This document shows positions 26,147 to 35,037 of a stretch of DNA of 64,000 nt, one piece after another. Origin of the DNA: Alisma plantago-aquatica (taxonomy: Eukaryota; Streptophyta; Magnoliopsida; Alismatales; Alismataceae); assembly GCA_963693085.1 (NCBI GenBank), contig OY856409.1:1335769915-1335833914 (forward strand). Reading direction: 5' to 3'. The notes beneath the pieces were generated by a model. The model ran no database searches, was not told the DNA's origin, and saw only the letters and a list, made by a program, of their open reading frames with translations. Position 1 is the stretch's first letter. Each line of letters starts with the position of its first letter. A program made the position numbers and the translations under genes.

Positions 26147-27018
26147 TGTACCAGGAACACACTGTGTCCTCTAGGGAACATGCCGTGTCGCCACTTGCTC
26201 GGCTCTTGGCTAGAAGCTGTTGGAAATGCACATGTCATGTGTTTTATAACACACGATGTGTTCTTTGTCCCGTGAGACTGCCTGTAAAGGAACACGTCGT
26301 GTCTTTTAAGGAAAACGCATGTCTTTTGTTATTTCCTCAAGAAATGGCTTTGAATCCTCTACAAAACGTGGAGAAGTCTCATTGAGGTTGAATTTGAGTT
26401 GGGCTATCTCCAATTTGACCTTTTTCATACATATCTACAATCAACATCATGTGATAAGTAAAGAAACTAAAAGGCATGACAAAATGAATATGAATAGAGG
26501 CTAAATGGGGACAAAATGAGCTGAAATTGTGTGTGATAATGTGCAAAAAGTTGATATAAAAACACACACAACAATACCATGCCTTAGTACTGCTTTGTGT
26601 AGCTCATAATTGGATACATTGTCTTTGATAAAGTCTTGGAAAAGCAGACTTGCCACTACTCTAAAGTGGAGTGTGAGCGCCGTTAGCAGGTAACTCGACA
26701 TAAATAACCTAGCCTCCTCATCAAATCCCTTGAAATATCCTCCTTGAGGCCTTGACCAATAAACAAACATAGGAAAGAGAAGACGGATGGGGTGAGAAAA
26801 TGAAGTAACTGATGAAATAGAAGTGACAAATGAGATGGGGGGATAGCGACACTAGTGACTCTCCATGAACATGTCACAAAATGTGTGATTCTTAATACTT
26901 GTGATTGAATCTCTTTATGTGATTCAAGAATGATGTGGTGGATCATGGGAGAAGGAGAATGCCATGATAAAGCCTTGCTATTACAGTATGCTTATTGAAA
27001 AGGTAGACTCAAAAACCC
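26147..27018. repeat. Intergenic spacer with repeated GGAACAC..GTGTCC palindromes
   Basis: No gene is recognised. Just after the LTR A3 end there are four imperfect palindromes: GGAACACACTGTGTCC (26154-26169), GGAACATGCCGTGTCG (26175-26190), ACACGATGTGTTC (26250-26262) and GGAACACGTCGTGTC (26289-26303). Such motifs occur in some plant retrotransposon ends, so an old element remnant is likely, but I cannot assign it. The rest to 27018 shows nothing I can name. Confidence 0.4.
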
Positions 27019-27033
27019 TAAGCCCCTGTTTGG
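27019..27033 (+). other. Left TSD and terminal inverted repeat of Harbinger
   Basis: TAA target duplication (27019-27021) is followed by GCCCCTGTTTGG. Both are mirrored at 47249-47263. Confidence 0.85.
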
Positions 27034-27079
27034 AAATAGACTGGGATTTTGTAGTCTGGACTGGATTAGATGGGGTTAG

Positions 27080-27235
27080 TCAGGATTCAGTCTGATTCTA
27101 TTTGGCAACCCATTCTGATTCTGTTTGGCATCCCAGTCTGATTCTGGTCAGCTTGTCTGATTTGAGTCTAGTTGCAGTCTAATTCTGTTTGGCTACTAGG
27201 TTGGATTCATTCTGATTTTGTTTGGCAACGTAGTT
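27080..27235. repeat. Subterminal TCTGATTCTGTTTGGCA repeats
   Basis: Just inside the left terminus a word close to TCTGATTCTGTTTGGCA recurs four to five times at irregular spacing (for example 27100-27116 and 27115-27131). Subterminal repeats are typical transposase binding regions in plant DNA transposons. The right end does not show the same repeats. Confidence 0.6.
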
Positions 27236-28640
27236 AGTATCTGCTGATTTTGTCCTGATGTTGCAGAACTATTTTAACAAGAGTAAGGAATGTGTAGTTG
27301 TGATGCCGCTTAAGCATAAGGACATTTTTTTTTAAAATCAATGTAGATTTTTTTAATGTCAATTTTGTACTTAGGAAAACTAAACATAATATATGAGTAT
27401 GGTCATAATTACGTGATGATTTAAAATAAACCAAACTGTATTGTTGTCTTTGATTGTTGTGTATGTTGTAAATAGGTAGTATTTTACATATTTGATCCAA
27501 GAAATGTAAAATGACAAGATTATGGAAATTGTCCTATTATCTTGTTATATACCTATAAATAAGAGAAGGTGTTGTGTTCGTGTGTGTGTTATTCCAGCAT
27601 TGTGTGTGCTTTCTTAAGTGATGAGTGCGACTTAGCAAATATATCCTATCTGTGGGCTCTAACTCAAAATCATATTGTATCACTACCCTATTAGCCTCTC
27701 TACTTTTCTAATTTACTTCCATTTGTATATCTGATTTAATCTTTGTGGACTGCTCTAATTTTTTAAATTTTAATCTATTCATTCTCATTTAACATGTTGT
27801 ACATAAATTAACGTGAATATTAATATGGATGCAAAGAAAATTGAGGGACACAAAGGAGAGGTTTGCCCTGGACCTAGACATAGACACTGATAGACAATCT
27901 AAGATGGTGACCAGCCACTGTGGGGGACAGGCTTTGATGTGGAGCAAGATTTATTTTGATCCTAGGTAGGACCGTCCCAGTCGTCCCACTTTAGGGCCTC
28001 TTCGTACTCATCCCATGACACAGGACAGGCTTCCTACAACGACTTATTGGTTTTCTTATTTGATGTCGTCTTTTGGCCAATCAAACAACAACGGTAGATG
28101 GTGAACAGGAAGAGTAACACCCTTGGCTTGTTCGTGGCTCCCATTTGTGCCCTCGTCACGTGTAGGCTCACAACATTATTTTTTGCAGACAAGGTTTTCT
28201 TCTACATATTTTCGAATCTTCGACGAAGACATCAATAATTTTTCAAACTTTTTCGTTTCCTTTGACCATGATGATGACATCTATAGTTAATAAATAAATA
28301 TAAGTATTAGCAAATATCGATAATAGTAAGATAACTGTGACAATATTGAATACAAATAAATGCTTCAACCAAACTTAGCTACAAACAAGTAAGAACGTGA
28401 TGTATGCCTTCAAAACATAACAATACAGTAGAAGTTTTTAGTGATGGTCCAAACAAAACAATGCAACACATAAGTTTTGCAACTAAATGTTGCGAAGTAA
28501 ACACAAATAACTAAAATGTCATGGAAATATATTACAAGTTCATGTGTTACTTTCACCATCTAATGTGGTTGCTTGATTCACTCATCGACGTTAAGGTATT
28601 CAGCAACCCCATGTGGGTAAGTGCGACGAGTCATCATGAA
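27236..28640. other. Harbinger left arm, no gene called
   Basis: This AT-rich arm lies between the subterminal repeats and the second Myb/SANT-like gene. A less AT-rich patch at 27840-28260 has partial open frames on the plus strand, but I recognise no domain and call no gene. Confidence 0.5.
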
Positions 28641-28647
28641 GTTGCGC

Positions 28648-28941
28648 TTAATGCCGTGATGCATGGCCAATGGTGGGGGAGGCAATAAATCTCCCAAAAT
28701 AAAAAGATTCTCTTATGAACTCTCTCCTTATGTGTTGCCATCTCATATACAACTCACTCAAAGATATGTAAGGCCCCCCAGTTATGTTTCAGAAGTCACA
28801 CCATGCCTCCATCCAAGCCTGTGTAGTATATACTCCATTAACACATCTCCCCAACTCATATTGGTTTCTCATCATACCTCTGAGAACCATATCAAGATCC
28901 GTACACCACATAAAATAAGGTGTCGTTGGAGGCCCAGCCAT
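28648..28941 (-). pseudogene. Second Myb/SANT-like gene in Harbinger, disrupted
   Basis: A frame starting at ATG 28941 (MAGPPTTPYFMW...) has the pattern of the plant Myb/SANT-like DNA-binding domain: W..DLDMVL in helix one, then a Gly, GVYTTQAW, and after an in-frame TGA (28789-28791) GPYISLSELYMRWQHIRREF. Those are the conserved spacing and L..L..RW..IRREF of the third helix. The frame continues to a TAA at 28648-28650. Family knowledge: such domains occur in PIF/Harbinger accessory proteins that bind element ends. This copy is distinct from the Myb/SANT gene at 33147. Only an N-terminal domain is visible and the C-terminal part may be lost. Confidence 0.6.
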
Positions 28942-29198
28942 ATTACAGATTCTGTAAGTAATATATTTCAGACGTAAGGGTGTATGGCACAATTAAGGGA
29001 ATATAATATGCATATTCAGTATTAACTAACATTCAGCAACATCACGATGAAAAAACATACACCAACATTACGATAAATAACAAAAGCTTGTTAATGTAAT
29101 ACAACAGATGAATTAAGAAATATTATAATGTTAAAAACATCAAATGGTAGAAAATGTAAATTGAGAAGACAAACTAAATGTAGCTCTGCCATTCAACA

Positions 29199-29700
29199 TT
29201 ATGGCATCATCGTGGGTGAAGGAATGTCCAAAAGAAGACTACAATCTTCCTCTAGAGTGGCAACATAGCGTTCTATAACTTCATGCTCAAACTTTTTGTT
29301 GGTGTATATATCATCGTAGTTGTGATGAATTTCAATAAAGTCCTTCATGTTCATTGCCTAGCCCCATAGTGACTTGCACTCGACAGTTAGTAACATAATC
29401 TCAGCTTTTAAAGAATCAATTGTTGGGGGGAGATCGACTGCCCAACGAAAGTATCTGCACCGATCTTTTCCCTAAAATGTATTATCAAGTTTAAGTGAAT
29501 GACAACGAATGTGCAGCATACACAAGGGCAACCTATTATGTATGTATTTACTAGCGCACTTCACGAGAAGGACATATGTAATACATTTTGCCTGGCCTAT
29601 CACTAAGAATGCCAAAATCATACAACCCTGCATCCTCTGTGTTAAGCCACAAGGCTGCATCTAACCCACAATCACACCTCGGAACTTCAGATGGATTCAT
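29199..29700 (-). pseudogene. GRF-type zinc-finger gene, Harbinger cargo, one nonsense codon
   Basis: ATG at 29700 opens a frame with CDCG, then YYICPSRE. A GT at 29559 and an AG at 29472 allow a spliced exon starting GKDRCRYFRW at 29471. Joined at codon boundaries this gives C-x-C-G ... YYxC-x8-C-x-YF-x-W, the signature of GRF zinc fingers, which bind nucleic acid in topoisomerases and nucleases. The second exon continues with acidic, helical sequence to a TAA at 29199-29201, with one in-frame TAG at 29358-29360. The donor (GTGCGC) is not consensus, but it gives the expected eight-residue Cys spacing. Its function in the element is unknown. Confidence 0.6.
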
Positions 29701-29843
29701 CAACATCTAAAACATGATTGATGATTAGTATAATAATGTTGGGTTCTGAACATAGATTTCAAATAAAAATTTCTGAACATAAAATAGGCCTAGCTGCTTG
29801 TTCAAACATAAAAGCAAATTTAGTATGAAAGGTTGTTATACAT

Positions 29844-30266
29844 CTATGATGTATTGTATCCATCCTTGTTTGAAGAGTCGTTATCACTCCTGATGTGAAG
29901 TCGTTGGTGAAGATATTGGCACCTCTCCCGTAGAGTGGAAATATCTTGTTGGTGCCTATCAGTGTCTACTCTTGTCGAGCATACAAAGTTACATTGTTCA
30001 GACCATAACTTGCGTTCGTTGCGTGCATATGCAAGTTGTGATAGCATTTCATCCCTAACTGTAGTAAGTGTGGCCACTATGGGTTGAACACGATGTGCGG
30101 GCAACCTCATTTGACATCTGTTTGGCACAAGACCCCTACCACATGTAAAATACGGTATGTGGGGGTTGTTGTCTTTAAAACGTCCATTTTCTGCATCTGC
30201 GACATCCATATATATGAGTACAGTGCATTCAAGGCCACATGTACAGCAAGGCATTCCATTCTCCAT
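29844..30266 (-). CDS. GRF-like Cys motif plus coiled-coil protein, Harbinger cargo
   Basis: An uninterrupted frame of 140 codons starts at ATG 30266. Residues 8-46 hold C-x-C-G, then Y-F-x-C-x8-C, the same cysteine spacing as the adjoining GRF gene, though the downstream aromatic/Trp box is absent. The remainder (about residues 55-125) is charged and heptad-like, with Arg, Leu and Gln at helical spacing, probably a coiled coil. It lies between the transposase and the second GRF gene, all on the minus strand. An upstream TTGTGTTTCAG could be an intron acceptor, so further 5' exons are possible. It is perhaps a diverged duplicate of its neighbour; no function is assigned. Confidence 0.5.
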   Translation of the reverse strand: MENGMPCCTCGLECTVLIYMDVADAENGRFKDNNPHIPYFTCGRGLVPNRCQMRLPAHRVQPIVATLTTVRDEMLSQLAYARNERKLWSEQCNFVCSTRVDTDRHQQDISTLRERCQYLHQRLHIRSDNDSSNKDGYNTS

Positions 30267-30490
30267 TTCAAGACAACCTACTGAAACACAATGTGATGTT
30301 TATGATTAGGATCCATAAAATGGTTCGTGAAATAAAAAATTTAGTGCTCCAGAGTCACGTGGTCAATGAGTTATCATACAAGTTAAAAAAATATGACAAG
30401 TACAATGCGAAGTCAACGAGTTTCCCAAAGGAGATTAAAAATGGTTTCACATAAAAGATCGCCCTCCCTTGAATCATCCGGAGTTGTTTG

Positions 30491-31723
30491 TTAGAGGGAA
30501 CTCAGGTCAACCCCAGAAGGGGGAACGGCAGACGTTGAACTATCATCTGGGAGTTCATACATGATAGTGTCACCATCATGTTGGCATTGTATATAATTGT
30601 GGAGGGTACAACAAGCCAGTACGAGGCAACACTGTAAATGTAAAGGATATGTCGCCCCCTTTTTAAGATAGGCAAACCGCCTCTTCAGTACCCTGAATGC
30701 TCTTTCAACAACATTATGTAATTGAGTGTGGTGGTGGTTGAACATCTCCTTCTTGCTGGTGTAGGGATGTCTGTTTCCTCGGTACTCAGAAATATGGTAA
30801 GTTGTGTTGCGATAAGGTGCTAGAAATTGACGAGTGTTGGCATACCCTGCATCAACTAGGTAAAACTTTCCTAGCGGAACTTTAAACCCACCAGTGGTCA
30901 TTGCTGATTGTAGGACCCATTGGTCAGTAGCTGAGCCATTCCACCCAGTTAGGACATATGTAAACTCCATCGAGAAGTCTACTACAGCCATGACATTCAG
31001 AGAGACATTCCCTTTTCTGTCTCGGTAGCGATTTTACTTGTCTCGTTTGACCAAGACTGGGATGTGGGTTCCGTCAATTGCCCCGATGGCATTCTATAAC
31101 ACCAAAATAGGTTGTAAACATACAAAATATTTGAAAATGATTATAAATTTGTAGGGGCTAACTATTACCTTGAAATAAGGGTAGAACCTTTGGGTCTCCA
31201 ATATATGAGAACATGTTGTCGTGCATGTCGATGCAGTTTGCATGACAATATAGTCATGGGTCAATGCACATACAGTGTCCAACACTTCATTGAACTTTCT
31301 ACTTATGATCTCACCAGAGTGAATGTAGTCCTCAGCCAAAGCACAATTTGTATGTCCATGGCCAACCATCTATAGGAAGTAGCATACAGCCTCAACTGAA
31401 GTGACGCCTCTAGTACTTCGTAACAAGCCACGACTCTCAAGCTTGTCCACAAGGGCCATTATAGTTTGTGGTCGCATTTGGTATAGGTCATAAACCCTTT
31501 GTTCATGAATGATTAATATTTCTAAGACCTTTGGGTGGCCACTCCTTATGCTAACTAACCTAGGTATTGTAGGTGGTATGTCGACATCAATGGAAATGTC
31601 GTCCATGATGGAGTTTGCTATCGACTCAGCTATTGCATCAGTAATGTGATTTGCTAGACCAGACAAGGTATCTAAAATGTGTGTGAGGAGGTCAGGTGCT
31701 TGTGTTTGGTCACTTGCATACAT
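30491..31723 (-). pseudogene. PIF/Harbinger DDE transposase, two nonsense codons
   Basis: The reading frame enters at 31723 with a helix-rich N-terminal part (...LESRGLLRSTRGVTS...), then the conserved HSGEIISRKFNEVL block. A 75-base intron (GT 31168, AG 31094) separates it from the catalytic exon GAIDGTH, then LVDAGY and VVERAF. The second Asp and the Glu are 48 residues apart, the spacing typical of PIF-type DDE transposases (DDE_Tnp_4). In-frame stops are TAG at 31370-31372 and TAA at 31034-31036, with no frameshift. Family members cut and paste DNA with the help of a Myb/SANT partner. The product cannot be full length, so the copy is taken as inactive. Confidence 0.9.
31094..31168 (-). 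other. Intron in Harbinger transposase
   Basis: The donor AAG|GTAATAG and acceptor TTATAG|AATGCC are in phase 0 and join TAC-CCT-TAT-TTC-AAG to AAT-GCC-ATC-GGG. Splicing restores the expected run into the GAIDGTH catalytic block. Confidence 0.8.
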
Positions 31724-32127
31724 GATGCCTACAAGTAAAACAATAACAATATTGACATGGTGACTACAACAAGATAATAACTACTGAACATAATATAAAA
31801 CAATTGACATGTAAAATAACAGCTTCAAGTGTTCAAACAAAGCAGATTGTACGAAAAAGAATTGTCTGTATGGGAAAGCAGTTATTATAACAATTAAGCA
31901 AATTGAAATTGATGGTCTGAAACATAGCAAATATAATGGAAAAATGAAGTTCCCACTTATGATCCTGAAGGGCCAACATCATTGTATCGAGTATACCACA
32001 TGGATGGCATACTTGATGTGCTTTTGAAGTTGGGTGGCGGGGTCTGCGAAACAAATGATTGTTGAGATGGCACAAAAGAGGATGGCATTGAAGGTATTGG
32101 TGTTGTATTGCCGCCTTGGGATCTTTC
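31724..32127. other. Spacer between Harbinger transposase and Myb/SANT gene
   Basis: About 400 AT-rich bases with no recognised domain. It probably contains the promoter or 5' exon of the transposase and the 3' UTR of the Myb/SANT gene. Confidence 0.4.
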
Positions 32128-33147
32128 CTAAAGGTCTTGCAACCATATTGTTATCTTTGGAGGGGTGTGTCTAAGGCTGAGGTAGATGTTGCGGTTTGTT
32201 GAGTCCTTTATGGCATTCACAAGTGTTGTAAATACAGCAGTGGGGGCATCGGGGAAAGTGTCATTGAAATGTTGTAAAATGGTTGCAAACTCTTCTTTTT
32301 CAAAGGCTCTGGTTGCCACACATGTGCCTAACTCGTGAACCTTTGCGTACACATGTGTGAATTCAGATAACACTTTATTAGAAAGCACACATCGCCTGCA
32401 CCATTGATGGTTGCTTCCTACACCTATTGGTAGGAGGAGTCTTCCCCCAACACTCTGGGTATCTGTTCCACCTCCCCCAGTGTCACTCTCACTTTGCATC
32501 CCATATGTGCCTATGTTCGGTTCCTCTGATGCGGGTTCTATGTTCATGGGTGTATCAAACGCATCTAAGTCGATCGTAACATCATCCTCAGAGGCAACGT
32601 CAGAAGGGAATTGTGTGTCTGTAGAAGACATTGCATGGTGTCCTCTAGCAATGTTCCTCCCCACCATCATCTTGATGTCATAGTAGTGGGGAAAGGGGCA
32701 CCTAAGCAACCTAGAAAGGTCCTTGTTTGCCTAAGTATTCCAAAAATTTGTATTAGGAAATTTAAGTGTAAATGTAGGACATTACTTTTTTGGGGTTAAG
32801 GGTGTGATTATTGTACATACCACAATGCTCTGCCTCCACTTAGGTGTGTCACGCAGCGTGGGCTTGTGCCTTGTGTCATCCCATCCAACGCCACTCTTGT
32901 TGGTCACAAGCTTCAAAGTGGCATAGTCCTTCCTCATGTTCTTCCACCGAGTTTTGATCTGTTCTAACTTACTCGCATCCTTCCCCATCCTATTTTGCAC
33001 ATCAGAAGTTACCTCCCTCCAAGACTCCTTAGTAAAATGACTGTCAATACACCTGCCTAAATCATATTGTCTCTACAATACTGATACTAGAGCGGCATCA
33101 GACTCTCTTGTCCAAACAATATGGTACTTGGGGTCTGCGGAAGACAT
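32128..33147 (-). pseudogene. Harbinger ORF1-type Myb/SANT-like protein gene, one nonsense codon
   Basis: ATG at 33147 starts MSSADPKYHIVWTRESD, a Myb/SANT-like (Myb_DNA-bind_3) domain. Diagnostic blocks follow: FTKESWREV, then LEQIKTRWKNMRKDY and GVGWDD. Codon 25 is TAG (33073-33075). The first exon ends near 32821 (GTATGT donor). The second, about 32709-32128, has the conserved CPFPHYYDIKMMVG block followed by an acidic Ser/Asp/Thr-rich region and a C-terminal domain ending TIWLQDL. In PIF/Harbinger elements this protein partners the transposase and binds the element ends. The exact acceptor near 32711 is uncertain by one base. Confidence 0.82.
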
Positions 33148-34143
33148 ACTCGCGTAGGTGATGCAATATATAATGACATTGAGCGGTGTTTACAATGATA
33201 ATTACTATATAACATGTATGGTTTTCAAGAGGCACATCCCATGACAATAGATAAATCGTTATGGTAAGAATAAATTTGTATCTAACATGTGTTACTTCTC
33301 CCCTTGCACAAAGCAGAGCATGGCCTTAAATACATGCCCTTAAATACAATCTTTCCAAAGTATAGACAATAAAATTTTGTAGGATAGACAATAAATTTTT
33401 TTAGTATAGACAATAAAATTTTGTGTATATTACATATGACAATGTAGGAATTTAATGTATGAATTAAGTAAAATCAAATTTGATTAATTGTCATTGAAGT
33501 ATATTCAGGACTATATTATAATATTTGATGTAAGCAAACTGCATACATGCTATATTGGACCAAAGTGCGCAGAGATATGCTGTTGAAATTCCATCAACCA
33601 AAAATTAAATTTTTGCTAGCACAATTTGCACTACACTACAATATACAATTATATATATATACCTTTGTAGAAAGAGTAGTTAGATTAACCAAGTGAACCT
33701 CCATTAATTTTTTATAACATAGACAATTTTGACATATCATCCTGCAAATAGTTTTTTGAAATACATATATATAGACTGGATTACTAAACACACATCAGAC
33801 TACAAAGACACAAACACATATTAGAGAAATCACCACATAGGGCTGTATGACATATGTCATGATGGACAAATGTACATACAGTTAAGTTGATGTAACACAC
33901 ACAGACCTAGAATATTGTAATACTCAACAGTAGATGCAACATTTAAAAAAGAGTAGTTTGAATAACATCAAGATGACTTTTTCTTAAATTAATAACACAT
34001 AAAAATGAACTGATTGGCCCAAAACAAACTATTCAAACGTGTAAATTGATTAGACAAATGTGCATACAATTACGTGTTGTAATTCATAGACCAGTCACGA
34101 AATAGCAGCCAAGCAAGCATATATAGGGAGCTCAATCAGCAAC
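33148..34143. other. AT-rich upstream region of Myb/SANT gene, no gene
   Basis: This stretch is highly AT-rich with ATATATATAT at about 33649-33660 and no coding signal. Being upstream of the Myb/SANT gene it may hold its promoter. The CACTA element inserted at its right end. Confidence 0.4.
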
Positions 34144-34146
34144 TGA

Positions 34147-34620
34147 CACTACTATAGAAAAGGCCTTTGGCGTCGGTTATTTAGAGCATTTAGCGTCAGT
34201 TTCCAAGCGACACCCAATTGGGCGCCGCTAAAAGTCGACACCTTCAGCGTCGGTTTCTAACCGACGCCATAACCCTTCCCACCACCGAAAATGTGCCAGC
34301 AAGGGAACTGTAGGCATCAGTTATTAAAGAAACCTGACACTATATCATGGTTAAAGACGTCGGGATTAAATAAAAAATGACGCCATAACCCTTCCCGCCA
34401 CCAAAAATGCGTCAGCAAGGGAACTATAGGTGTCAGTTATTAAAGAAAACCGACACTATATCATGGTTAAAGATGTCAGTAATTGAACAAAAACTGACGC
34501 CATTACCCTTCCCGCCATCAAGCTAGCGAGAGCACAAAGACGTCGGTTATTTGCTAATAACCAACGTCGTATGTCTTTGGTGTTGGTTTTATACAAATAA
34601 TCGACGCCTATGTTCTGATT
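34147..34620. repeat. Left CACTA subterminal repeats
   Basis: Repeats of GGCGTCGGTTATT and its complement AACCGACGCC, many degraded (for example GACGTCGGTTATTTGC at about 34540-34556), occur in both orientations. They are likely TNPA-type binding sites and mirror the right arm. Confidence 0.8.
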
Positions 34621-34747
34621 TTTTTCTTAGCAATTTGCAGGCCTGATGTATGGCTGGTCAGCAGGATACATAACCTGTAGTTCATTTCTAGACTGCAAGT
34701 TTACAACATCCATTGATATCAGCCAACAACAGGCCACAAACATGCAA

Positions 34748-34912
34748 AGCCATTCACATTCAGACACATGTATTGATCAGATACATGTAGAAACCTACAA
34801 AGTCATTTACAATCACATTCAGTTCCATTCATTTCATCTCTTTTCACATTCAGACACATGTAGAAACATTCATGTATTGATCAGAAAAAGTCATTCACAT
34901 TCATACATATGA
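34748..34912. repeat. Imperfect repeat of TTCACATTCAGACACATGTA
   Basis: The block TTCACATTCAGACACATGTA with a nearby TATTGATCAGA occurs twice about 100 bases apart, plus partial copies of CATTCACATTCA. No gene is present. Confidence 0.55.
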
Positions 34913-35037
34913 CAATTTAGAAAAAGTCATTCACACTCACACAAAAATAATTATGAGAACAAAGTTTAGAAATATCATTCTTTATACATCATCATCATCA
35001 TTGCCATCAGAATCCTAATTATATTTAAAATTTCTCA

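Noticed and set aside
27840..28260. Possible plus-strand exon in the Harbinger left arm
   Set aside because: Partial frames with stops and no recognisable domain; better composition alone is not enough.
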